64,000 nucleotides of DNA from Viridothelium virens (taxonomy: Eukaryota > Ascomycota > Dothideomycetes > Trypetheliales > Trypetheliaceae). Positions 52,796 to 63,663 of the stretch are shown here, piece after piece. The stretch spans positions 1-64,000 of the forward strand of contig ML991873.1 in assembly GCA_010094025.1 (NCBI GenBank). Reading direction: 5' to 3'. Numbering within the stretch: the first letter of the stretch is position 1; every line of letters begins with the position of its first letter. Under the pieces are notes generated by a model. It was given only the letters and a program-made list of their open reading frames with translations. It made no database searches and had not been told where the DNA came from. A program made the translations under genes and the position numbers.

Positions 52796-54470
52796 GCCCT
52801 CAATGAAAGGAGAACTGTTTGTGTGGTGAAGACGACCGTGAGTCACCACCAATCCCCATCCAAATCAAGCACCCCCTGATGTAGTTTTAGATAGGAGAGA
52901 ATATCAAGTCGATCGATCCTTACATGAGCGCTTTCTTTTACGGATTCACGGCCAGGATCGATACTACCCACTAGGGCAGATGGCAGGCGTAGCACAGCTA
53001 GGTCTAGAGGTGGTAGTCGCCACTCGCTAGGGCGAATTCAGAGGCAGGCTCATCCCTAGGTTCTAGGTGTATATACCTTCTAGCTTGTCCAGAGTTTAGA
53101 GAATCATCCATTTCATCTGATTCTTCACCACTCTCTTGCGCCTGGTAGTGGAAGGTGTGATCGTGATCAGATTTGCCTCCTCCTTAAGCAGTCCATGTGT
53201 AGAAGCTCAGGTCTATGGTCTTCATCTCATATGAGTCACCGTTCATGTATGACATTGAGGTCTCATGTCTTCGCTTTGAAGTGCTTCAGCTAGGCTTTTT
53301 GGCCACCCAGAACAAAAAAGCACCCTGAATCTTCCTGCCGTCAGACGGCTGAAGAGCTTACTGGAGACATCCACGCTCATGGGCAGGTCAAACAGATCGA
53401 TCCTGATTCGAAGCCATTATTCTTTCTCCGCCTTTCTCTTCTCTCCCCTCATTTCCTCTCATCCTACATCTTGCAAATTGCTACAGTCAATCCCGCAGTA
53501 TACGCCTTCTAATCATCGCCAGGGGATCACCAAATATGTAGAAGACGTGTAGAAGTAAAGTAATTGCCTGTTCCAAAGCCGCCGTTCCTGGCTTGCAGAC
53601 CGTCATGACTAGATCATCATTAGTTGCTCGACCCTGCCGAAGGTCTTAGTGCTTACAAGCTTGTGTGCTTTCTTCTTCCATCATATCGCCTTCAACAAAT
53701 CTCAAGATGTCGCCGTGTCGAAGGATCTATGAGCATTGCTAGCTATGTATTACTGGACTAATTGTGCAGTGCGCGCTTCGAAAGAGGTTTGGAAATGTCA
53801 ACAGACTTGTGTTGGCTGCGAAGGTATTGGAGCTGAATAAAGTGCTGTAGAATCTTGAACATACAGCCGCGCACTAGATCAGATCTTCACGAGCCAATCA
53901 GGAGGCCCAGGGGCTCTTGCATGAATGCGTTTGCTCCTTGGTTTCCGCTACTGCGCATTACAGTCGTCACCGGCCTTCTTCCCTAAACATCTATGACAGC
54001 TGCCCGCAGACTCTTTATGTATACTACGAGGTTCTTGAATTGCCGCGAGACTGTATAATTGGCATTGGAAGCTTTCAAGGCTTTCTGGAAGACGCACTAG
54101 AACATTATGGTCATACTTTTCCCGTGCGTATGCTTCCGTTTCTCAAATATTTAGCTTCACCGCATCGTTAACATAAAGGTCCAGAAGTCTCTTGTATGAC
54201 TAAAAGGCTCACTATATGCACGAATTCAATAGTGTCCTTCAATGCGCGACCATTAATGGATTTCGTCTTAGAGCCTGCCTCACTCCACCGTTCGGTTCGC
54301 CATGTCTATAAAAGCACCGTGTCCTATTCTCTGCCCTGACTCTAATCCTAAGGTCGACGACAATACACATTATTTATTCAGCGTTTTCGGGACTCCCGTT
54401 CCTGGCACTCAACATCAGTCTCGTCTTTTTACCCTTGCGAACGCGAGTACACTCCAGTGTATTAGACAAG
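52796..54470. other. Intergenic region, no supported gene
   Basis: 1.7 kb with only short unrecognised frames. The right end is the promoter of the small secreted-protein gene. Confidence 0.4.
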
Positions 54471-54905
54471 ATGCATTTACTATCCATACTTGCCTTTACT
54501 ATTGGAGCAAGGTCCCTGTTCCTCAACAACCACTGCTCGTACGCGGCCTACTATGAGTACACAGGTCACAGCGGCATCCAAAAATTGAGCGCGTCAGCAT
54601 CCACGACGTTCACCCTTCCTCCCACGGCCACACTCTCGGTCGGGATCTCCTCTACGCTTCCTGAAGCTCCACAGTTCCAGAGGAGTACTTCGGGAGACAC
54701 TATCACTTACGACATGTATACTGCCAACGGAGAACCTTTCTCCTCGATTATAGTGATAGCAGAGAATGCAAGTTGTATTGCTATTGCGTGTGGCCCTGGT
54801 CAGGCAGACAATTGTATATCAAAAGTTGGTGGAACCTCACCGAAGTATACATGTCCCAATGCCGACGGAGTGTCCTTCAACTTGACATTATGTGGAAGTC
54901 TATGA
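54471..54905 (+). CDS. Small secreted cysteine-rich protein (BYS1/thaumatin-like candidate)
   Basis: Single exon, 144 residues. A signal peptide (MHLLSILAFTIGARS) is followed by LFLNNHCSYAAYYEYTG, reminiscent of the VxNxCxxPVY start of BYS1 and thaumatin-like small proteins. Six cysteines lie in the mature part (NNHC, ASCIAIAC, DNC, YTC, LTLC), enough for three disulphides. The middle contains a beta-strand-like, Thr/Ser-rich region. There is a probable N-glycosylation site (NLT) near the end. Fungi use such proteins as wall components or effectors; the sequence alone does not decide. Confidence 0.65.
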   Translation: MHLLSILAFTIGARSLFLNNHCSYAAYYEYTGHSGIQKLSASASTTFTLPPTATLSVGISSTLPEAPQFQRSTSGDTITYDMYTANGEPFSSIIVIAENASCIAIACGPGQADNCISKVGGTSPKYTCPNADGVSFNLTLCGSL

Positions 54906-55544
54906 ATACGAATCGCATGGTACATTTAATGCAGAGATTTGGTGTTATTCAACATAACAAAGAAAAGATTTCCCTTACTGCTACGATGGGGCATGGTTAA
55001 GAAGTCATTCGAAAAAGGGGCAGTGGTGGTGGGATGATTAATTGGAGCCATGTTTGTCCAGCGATTACAAGAATCTGGTGGAAGAGTACAAGCGGCGTTG
55101 TTGAATCTGAGGAAACTGGACCGAATGGGTCCCTTTTGAGTCCCTAGTTTAGTTGGGGATCCGCGGCTCGTAGCACGATGCTGGTAAATGGGCTGAAAGT
55201 AATTGCAAAGCGAGAATTTCCTTTTCAAGATGGTCCAACACTTCGTTGAGATGGAATGATTGACAGATCTGATTCTATGAGATATCTGATGACAGGAAAG
55301 TCACTTCCAGGATTATTAGTTTACGAAGTCGCTTGTGTAATTAATGGTTTGAACAGTCATTGAAGTGTGTATTCTGGGTATCTCTAGCGAGTGAAAGAGA
55401 ATAGACCCGTTGAAGCTTCTTGCTCATCATATCGAGGCATAACCATGTTCTTTCGAGTTATTCTTCTGATCCGCCCATCACCATGAAACCCTTAATGAGC
55501 AAGACCCGGATGAAGTTGCTCTCTCGTTAAAGTACCGTCGGTCC
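54906..55544. other. Intergenic region between convergent genes
   Basis: No gene is supported. Shared 3' sequence. Confidence 0.4.
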
Positions 55545-56242
55545 TTATGTTCGGAGGAAATCCACAATATGGCGGAAGTCTGAGAGGTTGATATCCTCGA
55601 ACATTGTGGCGAAGACCCCTGCGACCTGCATGCATAGTACAGGACCACGCCACGGTTGGCCGGGTGAACCGTTCAATAACCCATTGACGGCGGCGTTGTT
55701 TTCACGGTGCACGAAAGTCTCGAGACGCCAAATGCTCGGGAGTGTATCTAATTCAAACCCGCGCGCCATATTCTTTTCGACGAGCACTCTGGTGAACCTT
55801 TCAGAGCCAAACCATTCTCCAAAGTTAGTTTCGGCGTCTGCTGATCCAAAGCCATCATCGTGATAGGGGGTATGAACCCACACGAGGGTTGGAACTTCCT
55901 TGTCGACAGCAAATAAGATACCAAGCCTATGGTCCTGAGACGGTCTTTCCGGCATAGTTTTCATAGCATGGCATAATGCCTTATGGGTCTTCCAGTCATC
56001 GTTCTGGCAGTCCTCCGAGCAGTATTTGGCGGATCCACACTCAGTGCAGGCATTAGACGTGGCATTGTTGCAGACGCAGCACTTAGAAATAATACCACTC
56101 TGATTGATGTGCTCAGAGAGTGTTACGAACTGTAGAAGTACGTGTCAACAAGTAATGCCCACAGTTCTGCAGCGTCATTGAAAGTACTTACAGTGTCTGT
56201 ATCCATGGTGATTTCCTCTTGAAAGTCGGAGGTCTGATCCAT
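55545..56242 (-). CDS. MYND zinc-finger protein
   Basis: Two exons (56242-56192, 56129-55545; 62-nt intron) give 211 residues. After a short N terminus (MDQTSDFQEEITMDTDT) the MYND finger reads CCVCNNATSNACTECGSAKY then CSEDCQNDDWKTHKALC, with all zinc ligands. The remainder aligns with the decayed plus-strand MYND gene at 51.7 kb but stops just after SDFRHIVDFL, where that relic continues for about 195 more codons. It is either a naturally short family member or a C-terminally shortened copy. MYND fingers bind proline-rich peptides; no enzymatic domain is visible. Confidence 0.75.
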
Positions 56243-56483
56243 TGCTCTGATGCGAAGTTGATCAGAGGGAAGATGGAGGAAACGAGGCGAAGAGTTTGGG
56301 CCGTGAGGTGGTAGACTAAGCGAGACTTGGGTGAGAAGCCGGTGTGCTCGAATCATGTGTTTCCATTCATGATCACCTCAGCATCAGTGTGTCACTAACG
56401 CAAAAAGTGGAGCAGGTCAAGCAGTGAAGCAACTTCCTAAGTGTTCAAAGACAAATCCTGGAATAGGAACCCTATCATACACT

Positions 56484-59441
56484 CTACCAGATCCTCTTCG
56501 CCACCATCGCATAACGGCTAACCTTGCCCAACTCCATCTCCCCCTTCGCAATCTGCTCCTTTGACTTCTTTTCTCTGTCCTTCGATGCCTTGAACGCAGC
56601 TGGTTCGTCCAGATAGATCCATCTCTTCTTTTCTTCATCAACTTCTGTGACGCCCCATCCCCCAAACCTCCTCCCTTGCGTTCCCACCACCATATCCTCC
56701 CGTTTCTTCATGTTCTTATAGCGGCCACGCGTGTACGCCAGTAGACACATACCAAGCACAAGCTTCAGGGCGAGGAGTACAAAGAAGGCCGCAAGGAAAA
56801 AGACGAGCATGGTAGCAAGAGCAATGACATCGTCGAAAGACCACCAGTCAAATGCGGAGGCACCAGCATGACCGCCCCCAAAGGAGGAGCGGCCGAGGGC
56901 GCGACGGAAGATGTGGTCAATGTGTTGGATGGCCGCGATCGTTGTGGGCGACTCTGGTGTGCCGGACTCTACAGAAAGCGATGTGGCGCTTGATGGGATT
57001 GGAGGTGGCATGTGGGTAGCAAGAAACATATGATATGTCTGGACTGACGCTCGGATGAAGAGGCATGCTAAGGGTAAGACGGGCAGACCAATGCGCTTTG
57101 TGAGGTTTTGATTGACGAACGCCTTGATGACTTAGCAGTAACTTTAAGTTGGGGAGTTTGGAGATAGCCTACATTTGAGTAATAGTCCTTTGCCAGTACA
57201 TCCAGAAAGCGTCCATAGATGGCTGGTTTGGTACTGTTGAATTTGTTGATATATGCATGTTTGATCCAATCCACAAGCATTTCACTGCCGAGGACCAGTA
57301 AAAAAGGTGATAGGACCTGTCCTGACCATTGTGGTATGAGCGTGAAGCTATTCGGTAATATGCCTCCATACCGAAGGGATCCTCCTGTGGAGTTATTACT
57401 TGGCATTGTTGGAGAGCCTCCCACGTCAGCTGTGCCAAAATGTATGCTCAGCCCTCCCACCTCAACGATGTTGCGTAGAGCGATGATGGTCAGCATTAGC
57501 CAAAGCTGGAACCTTTCGACAACATCTGCGCATGTCATTTGAAACAAGTTTTCTTTTTCGATCTTCTTGAAGACAGTGCTCTTGATCTCGACAAATTGGT
57601 TAGACATGAGCAATGTTAACAAAGCATTAGAGTAAGAGTTGACGGCTACGTTAAGCGTAACAACTTGATAGAAGAGCGCCGTCGCATGCACACAATTGTA
57701 AACCAGAGCTAGAAGGAACATCCAAAATGGGCGGAAGAGCTTGCTTCGTCCGTCTGGTCCTCTTTCGAGGACGCTTTCCGAAAAGAGGCATTCTAAGACA
57801 TCTTGACCCAGGGCACCGAAGAGACGATCAAAGACCTAGAACTTATCAATCAACCACGAGATAAGGAACAGCGGAAATACCACCAACCTCTAAAACATTG
57901 TAGATTACGTAAAGCTTGATTGCAGCTTGGCCACGAATGCTATGATACATGCGGCTGGCATCAAAATAGTTGAGAAGAACACAGCTTGTGATCACCAGTA
58001 GACCTTTTAAGATATCTGCTTTGTGTTCGGGCAGTAGCGCGGAAGGCGCTGATTTTGTCCGTCGGTGACCTTTTACGAATCGTCGAATCTCCGCTGCGAT
58101 ATGGGTACTCTCGCGTGATGAAGCCGTGCGCTGCTTGGAAGTGTTTGCATCAGATGCGGATACATAATCTTCGTCCTTTTCTGCAGCGTTCTGGGATGTC
58201 CTATCGCTAGCAACGGTATTGCTTCGTTGTTTGCGCCACATCCTGGCGAGTCCATGCTGGATATATTGGCCAATCTCGGTGGCTTCCTGTATCAAAGTTT
58301 GAAGCAACCATTGAAATATAATTCCAAGGGCCTTCAGGAAACGCAAAGGGAGTATCGTGAAAGTATAGAGAAACGCATCTAAGCAAGACAGTGTCCCGAA
58401 TACAAGGACCCGCTCTAATTCCGGTGCAAGCAGAAGGAAATTTACGAGACGCTCAAATTTGACTCTTGAAGATTCATAAGGGGTATCGTGTGTTGAGGAA
58501 CGATAAATGTACAGAGGTGAAGGACGTTCAGAAGATAATTCTAGTTGAAGATATGCAGGAATCGAAAGTGGTGGGAGTGGTAAGGAAGCGGGAATTGGAG
58601 ATACGCCTTGATCTGATAGAGGAGATGGTCTATGGCTTGCCACTCCGTTGGGATTCAAGTGCCTCTCATTTTCGAGCCTTAAAGGCGCCGGAGGAGCTCG
58701 TTCTGTTTTGGACTGATCACCCCCAGATGCTTGTTGTTTCGATGACGACTGTCTACGTCGCAGGTGCGGAGTCGAAGTTGCTCTGGAACTCATGCCAGGT
58801 CGTGGAAGCGGAGACGCTCCAGGCGTTAGCTTGACGCTGGCAAGATTTGGAGCTTCGCGAACATTCGCGGGCCGTGTAACATCCTTCGGGCTTGCTTGTG
58901 TCCCCAGAGGCGTCGAGCGAGATATTGGTGTGCTGGTTACGCGAGTTTTCGGGTAAGAAATTCCTTCGTCTGCTCTGGACAGCGGGTCCAGGTCATGTGG
59001 CTCTTCCTCAATGAAAGGAGAACTCCGAAGCGGCAACGACTGTGGCGAAGACATGAGTTCTTGCATCCGGGCTGGGCTGAGCTTCAAGACTTTGTCTCCA
59101 TCAGTACTTCCTTGGATAGGCGATCTAAGCTTGCTGATGGTACGTTTCCTACTGGCTCCAAGGCTATCGACGTCTGCTTCATGTGTCGGTGTCGCGATCA
59201 CTGTATCAACCGTGGGCAAATGATGTATTGCATCCTTTCTACTGAACTGTGGGGTCCTCGAAGCATCCGTATATTCAACCTCTCGTGAGAGGTTGTCTCT
59301 CCGCTCCGAGCCTGGCTCACTAGCATCGCTGTCCTCATGTTTCAGGACGGGAGACAAAGAAGGGGTCGGTAATTGGTTGTCTGAAGTAGAGGCCTCATAC
59401 CTCTCTTCATTTGCGTCATCATCTCCGAGCGTTCCGCGCAT
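56484..59441 (-). CDS. tapt1: TAPT1/Emp65-family ER membrane protein
   Basis: Three exons (59441-57888, 57835-57173, 57122-56484) give 951 residues. The first ~310 residues are Ser/Pro-rich and disordered. The conserved TAPT1 (DUF747) region follows: LERVLVFGTLSCLDAFLYTF, HKADILKGLLVITSCVLLNY, FDASRMYHSIRGQAAIKLYV, IYNVLEVFDRLFGALGQDVL across intron 1, VVTLNVAVNSYSNALLTLLM, SNQFVEIKSTVFKK and LVDWIKHAYINKFN. Several membrane segments are evident, with a last one near LVFFLAAFFVLLALKLVLGM. In yeast the homologue Emp65 works with Slp1 in the ER to protect soluble proteins from degradation. It is head to head with rpl3. Confidence 0.9.
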
Positions 59442-59702
59442 CTTCCACGGCTGTCTGAATTAGCCAGACACTCATTTCTTATTAATTAGTAAAGCTTGTG
59501 TTGCATGAGATGAGCTAACCCAACCATCTGTCGACGTCGGAGGTTTTGCTGCTCCGGCGGGATACGTACTACTGTGGTACTCTGGATAGGCACCGAGATT
59601 TACCCGCAACCGAGCACACTGGTCGGGCACGCGAACAAATCCCACCTCCAAGACCAAGTATTCGCACATCTTTCCAGACGACATTATCACACACGCCTCA
59701 AA
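59442..59702. promoter_or_regulatory. Divergent promoter of the TAPT1-family gene and rpl3
   Basis: The 261 bp between the two start codons must serve both genes. No specific element could be assigned with confidence. Confidence 0.55.
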
Positions 59703-61035
59703 ATGTCGCACCGAAAATTCGAGGCTCCCCGCCATGGGTCACTGGCATATCTCCCTCGCAAGAGAGCTTCCAGGCACCGAGGAAAGGTCAAGAGGTACTT
59801 TTCACATGAATTCTCACCTCAATATTGATGCTGATCTATGTAAAGCTTTCCCAAGGATGACCCCAAGAAGCCCGTCCACCTCACTGCTGCGATGGGATAT
59901 AAAGCTGGAATGACTACCATCGTCCGTGATCTGGATCGTCCCGGCGCGAAGCTCCACAAGAAGGAAATTGTCGAGGCTGTCACCGTCATTGAGACCCCGC
60001 CAGTAAGAGCATACATAATTTGAACCCCCATGGGAATTGGCTAATTGGATTCATCAGATGATTGCTGTCGGTGTCGTTGGTTATATCGAGACTCCCCGCG
60101 GCCTTCGCTCCCTTACTACCGTATGGGGCGAGCACCTCAGTGACGAAGTTAAGCGCCGATTCTACAAGAACTGGTACAAGAGCAAGCGCAAAGCCTTTAC
60201 CAAGTACGCCAAGAAGCATGCTGAGAATGGCGGCCAACCCATCACTCGCGAGCTCGAGCGGATCAAGAAGTACTGCACCGTTGTTCGCATACTCGCACAT
60301 ACTCAAATCTCCAAGACACCGCTCAAGCAGAAGAAGGCACACCTAATGGAGATCCAAGTCAACGGCGGTAGTGTTAGCGACAAGGTCGAATTTGCTCACG
60401 GGCTGTTTGAGAAGCCAATTGAGATCAGCAGCATCTTTGAGCAAGACGAGATGATTGACTGCATTGCGGTTACGAAGGGTCACGGTTTCCAGGGCGTAAC
60501 GAGCAGATGGGGTACGAAGAAGCTTCCCAGGAAGACGCACAAGGGTCTGAGGAAAGTCGCCTGTATTGGTGCGTGGCATCCATCGCACGTGCAGTGGACC
60601 GTTGCAAGAGCTGGTCAGATGGGTTACCATCACCGAACTTCCGTCAACCACAAAGTCTACCGTGTTGGCAAGGGCGACGACGAGGGCAATGCTTCCACTG
60701 AGCTTGATGTCACCAAGAAGCAAATCACACCGTATGTCCACCACTTGTGTAAAGCTTCTGCATACTAACACCATCACAGAATGGGCGGTTTCGTCCGCTA
60801 CGGCGAGGTCAACAACGACTTCATCTTACTCAAGGGTGCTGTTCCTGGCGTTAAGAAGCGTGTCATGACTCTCCGCAAATCCATGTTCATTCATACGAGT
60901 CGACGTGCGCTCGAAAAAGTTGACCTCAAATGGATCGACACATCGTCCAAATTTGGTCACGGCGCCTACCAAACGCCAGCCGAGAAGAAGCAGATCGTGG
61001 GCACTCTCAAGAAGGACTTGGCCGTTGCCTCGTAG
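59703..61035 (+). CDS. rpl3: 60S ribosomal protein uL3
   Basis: Four exons (59703-59794, 59846-60002, 60058-60731, 60780-61035) give 392 residues, the normal fungal length. It starts [20 protein letters not shown]. Key segments are [35 protein letters not shown] across intron 2, and the W-finger loop near [37 protein letters not shown] contains the histidine methylated in yeast uL3. It contacts the peptidyl-transferase centre. All three introns (48-55 nt) have GT-AG ends and keep frame. Confidence 0.97.
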
Positions 61036-61261
61036 GATTATGTCAGAGCAGGAGACCTTATTTGCTAGCTGGCGTTGGGCCGTGTCTCACATATAGCGAG
61101 AGGTAGTGATGAGATTTCACTCTGCAATGCATCAAATGCAGATATATTTTCCAAACTGTTTTCAAGTCAATATAGGCCCTCTGTTATATTATGCTGCAAC
61201 GCCAATGTCTCCTGTTTTCCCAAGCCTAGCTATCACCTAGCATTTACGGCTTCCACCGGTT

Positions 61262-61729
61262 TCACGATTCAATCGCCACAGTTTTGACGCCGACCACTCT
61301 GTCCTTCTTCCCCTCCATGCTGACGACATAATATTCTGCCCTCGGTCCTCCATGCGCTACCCGGAATACCGCCACCTTCCCATCTCCGGCAGCCTTTACT
61401 TTCTCAAGCACATCGTTGTACTGCCCTCTGGGGTCAAAGTCGCTCTCTTCTACCGGCTCCACCTCTCCTTTGTGTCCGATGAGCTCAGCCAATTGTTCTG
61501 AATTAGGAAGAGACTTTTGAGGACCCCATAGGAGGGATACCGGCTCGAAGGGAGAATCGGTATCAGATACGTAGGTTTGGGGTAGACCGTAAAGAGAAGC
61601 GGGAACTGAGGCGGTGATGCTGTTGGTAGTGTATCTGCGGCGATTCTCGGTCGGCGAATCTGTGGGTGTACAGTTGGCGTCGGCATTGGCCTTTTCGAGG
61701 AAGGAGATATAGGAGGTGTCGTCAGACAT
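61262..61729 (-). CDS. Conserved fungal protein of unknown function
   Basis: Single exon, 155 residues from the ATG at 61729 (MSDDTSYISFLEKANAD). The frame extends upstream, but that part is hydrophobic and basic without a conserved look. The C-terminal half (PVSLLWGPQKSLPNSEQLAE, VAVFRVAHGGPRAEYYVVS, RVVGVKTVAIES) resembles a small alpha/beta protein found in many filamentous fungi, usually unnamed. No signal peptide is needed for this start. It converges on rpl3. Confidence 0.65.
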   Translation of the reverse strand: MSDDTSYISFLEKANADANCTPTDSPTENRRRYTTNSITASVPASLYGLPQTYVSDTDSPFEPVSLLWGPQKSLPNSEQLAELIGHKGEVEPVEESDFDPRGQYNDVLEKVKAAGDGKVAVFRVAHGGPRAEYYVVSMEGKKDRVVGVKTVAIES

Positions 61730-62282
61730 CGCACGTAGAGGTTTGGAGGACAAGCTGTGTATGGAGAGAGGCTTGAAGATTGGAAAGTAAACCGGGTTGG
61801 CAACTAGATAGCTTCTTCGAAGATAAAGTTGAGTACTGTACAGACTAGAAGCTGAAGGGCACAATTCAAGACAGAATCTTCTGAGTGCGCGTGGGATCTC
61901 TGAAGTCCTGTTGCCGAATAAATGGAGTCTCATGAAGCGTTAAAGTGGGATTGTTGACGAGAAGCCTGGAAATTACGCCGATGACGTCCCTGGACCCTGG
62001 TTTACCTCGCGTCTTCTGGGCCATGCTCGCGAGCAGTCGGGTCGCTCCAAACGTGCCCATCGAGTACCCATTGGAACCGGATCAAGCGCATTCCACTTGT
62101 CGTAATTAGTCTAACATCTGTGTGCATAGAATCGCCGTTCTCTTTCATCTCATTTCTAAAGTTTTGGCGACTACAACAATCTCGTTCACTGCATTGTCTT
62201 GTTTGAGGCAATTTCGGACCCACCGGGCCCGAGAACATAGTTCGGAACCATCTTACGCCCCCGCCCCTCCTTCCTCTTGGCG
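61730..62282. other. Divergent intergenic region
   Basis: Upstream regions of two small genes. Nothing else was recognised. Confidence 0.35.
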
Positions 62283-62711
62283 ATGTCAGTAGGCGAAGTG
62301 GATAAGAGCTTATATCTGCGGCAACAAATCCTGGGTAGGTAAAGGCTTGATCACTTTCGCCGAGAGTTGACAGCTGATAGCTACCCAGCCCAGGCGCCAG
62401 TGGTCTTTACGAAAGAGCAAAAGTTCGACCTGCTTGTGTGCCATGACCCGTCGGAAGGCGCCTACTATGCCACACTGGTCGGTTTGAAGCGTGACCGATT
62501 CGAAGGCACGGACGCTTCTTTACGCATATTGATCCGCGGACAGTATACACGACTTGGTCGGGTGCAAGCTATGGAACTTCTACTAGGCATACTCCTAACA
62601 GAGACACATATCAGGATTCAAAAGGAGATGCAGCGTATGGGTGCGGAGATATCGGACTATCAAGAAGCCTCAGAAAGAGCTTACGTTGCGCCACGATCTT
62701 TCCCGGCGTAG
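62283..62711 (+). CDS. Small hypothetical protein, gene model uncertain
   Basis: Two exons (62283-62338, 62381-62711; a very short 42-nt intron) give 128 residues: MSVGEVDKSLYLRQQILG joined to SYPAQAPVVFTKEQKFDLLV. A helical region follows (AMELLLGILLTETHIRIQKE). Not recognised. Just downstream another frame reads RPPVVFEEEGLPRNSLDTTE and on to a stop at 62867-62869. It could be a third exon if a 37-nt intron is accepted, which would extend the protein by about 40 residues. Confidence 0.4.
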
Positions 62712-63663
62712 GTAAGGCTTTGCATAGCTCTCATGATAAACAAGGCGTCCACCAGTTGTGTTCGAAGAAGAAGGTCTTCCCCGCAATTCACTTGATACTA
62801 CAGAGCAATACAGGCTCTCAGGAGGTTCAATAAGACGCGCCATGGAAATACTTCAGGGTCGTTTCTGAGACACGCATAGCCGACAGGATCCTAAGCCTCC
62901 TTTTGCATCCAATTGACCTCTTTGGGACAACAGACATTAGCTGAATTTAGAAGCTGCGATTGATCTCGTGAGCAGGGGTTTGACTTGTGACCCAAGTCTC
63001 TCATGTTGAAGAGTGCCTGGCAATCAACAAATGACTGTTACGATCTCCATGCGCGATTCATAATCCTCGTTGACCGCTGTCTCACTAAGGTCACTAAGTG
63101 AGTGGCAGATATAGGTCGGCTGTTAGAAAACATTGATGCCACGATAAATTACGCTGCCAATAGACAGATAAAAGATGAGCTGGCCCAAAAGCTCGGACGT
63201 TTAATTCGATCCCAGTCTTAAGAGGATAGTGGGTTCGGCGCCCCCCGCTTGATGATCGCTCCTGTGAAATAGAGTAGGCGTTCAGTGCCGCAGTTTGACG
63301 ACACCAGCATCCGACAACTCTCGGCATGGGCTCTTTCCACTGAATGGGAAGGTGACATCCTCCAATCTAACAATGCGTTCAATAACTCGGCTTCTGGCGA
63401 CTACTTAAGAGGCATTTCAAGAGTCGGTGCAATGGCTATAGGGTGATTCATCTGAAACGAGTTGATTGCGCGCTGCGTCACCGTTTATGCCAGAAACGTA
63501 AGCTCCTCGCGTTGACCAGCATGGCCTCGTCATACATACATGGCCATATATTTCATAGAAAATTTCCCGTGGAAGTGTAAGTTCAAGACTTTGTTTCTCG
63601 TGCAATCTAGGCAGAGGTCCTCATCTATATCTTCACTTCCAATTTTTCTTGCATTCTCATATC
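62712..63663. other. Intergenic region, no supported gene
   Basis: Apart from the possible third exon mentioned for the previous gene, no coding signal. I looked for a short secreted precursor with repeated Kex2-type sites (as in UstYa-linked RiPP clusters) and saw none. Confidence 0.35.

Noticed and set aside
62712-63663. Search for a UstA-like repeated RiPP precursor upstream of the UstYa gene
   Set aside because: No signal peptide frame and no repeated Kex2-flanked cores were found in this interval.
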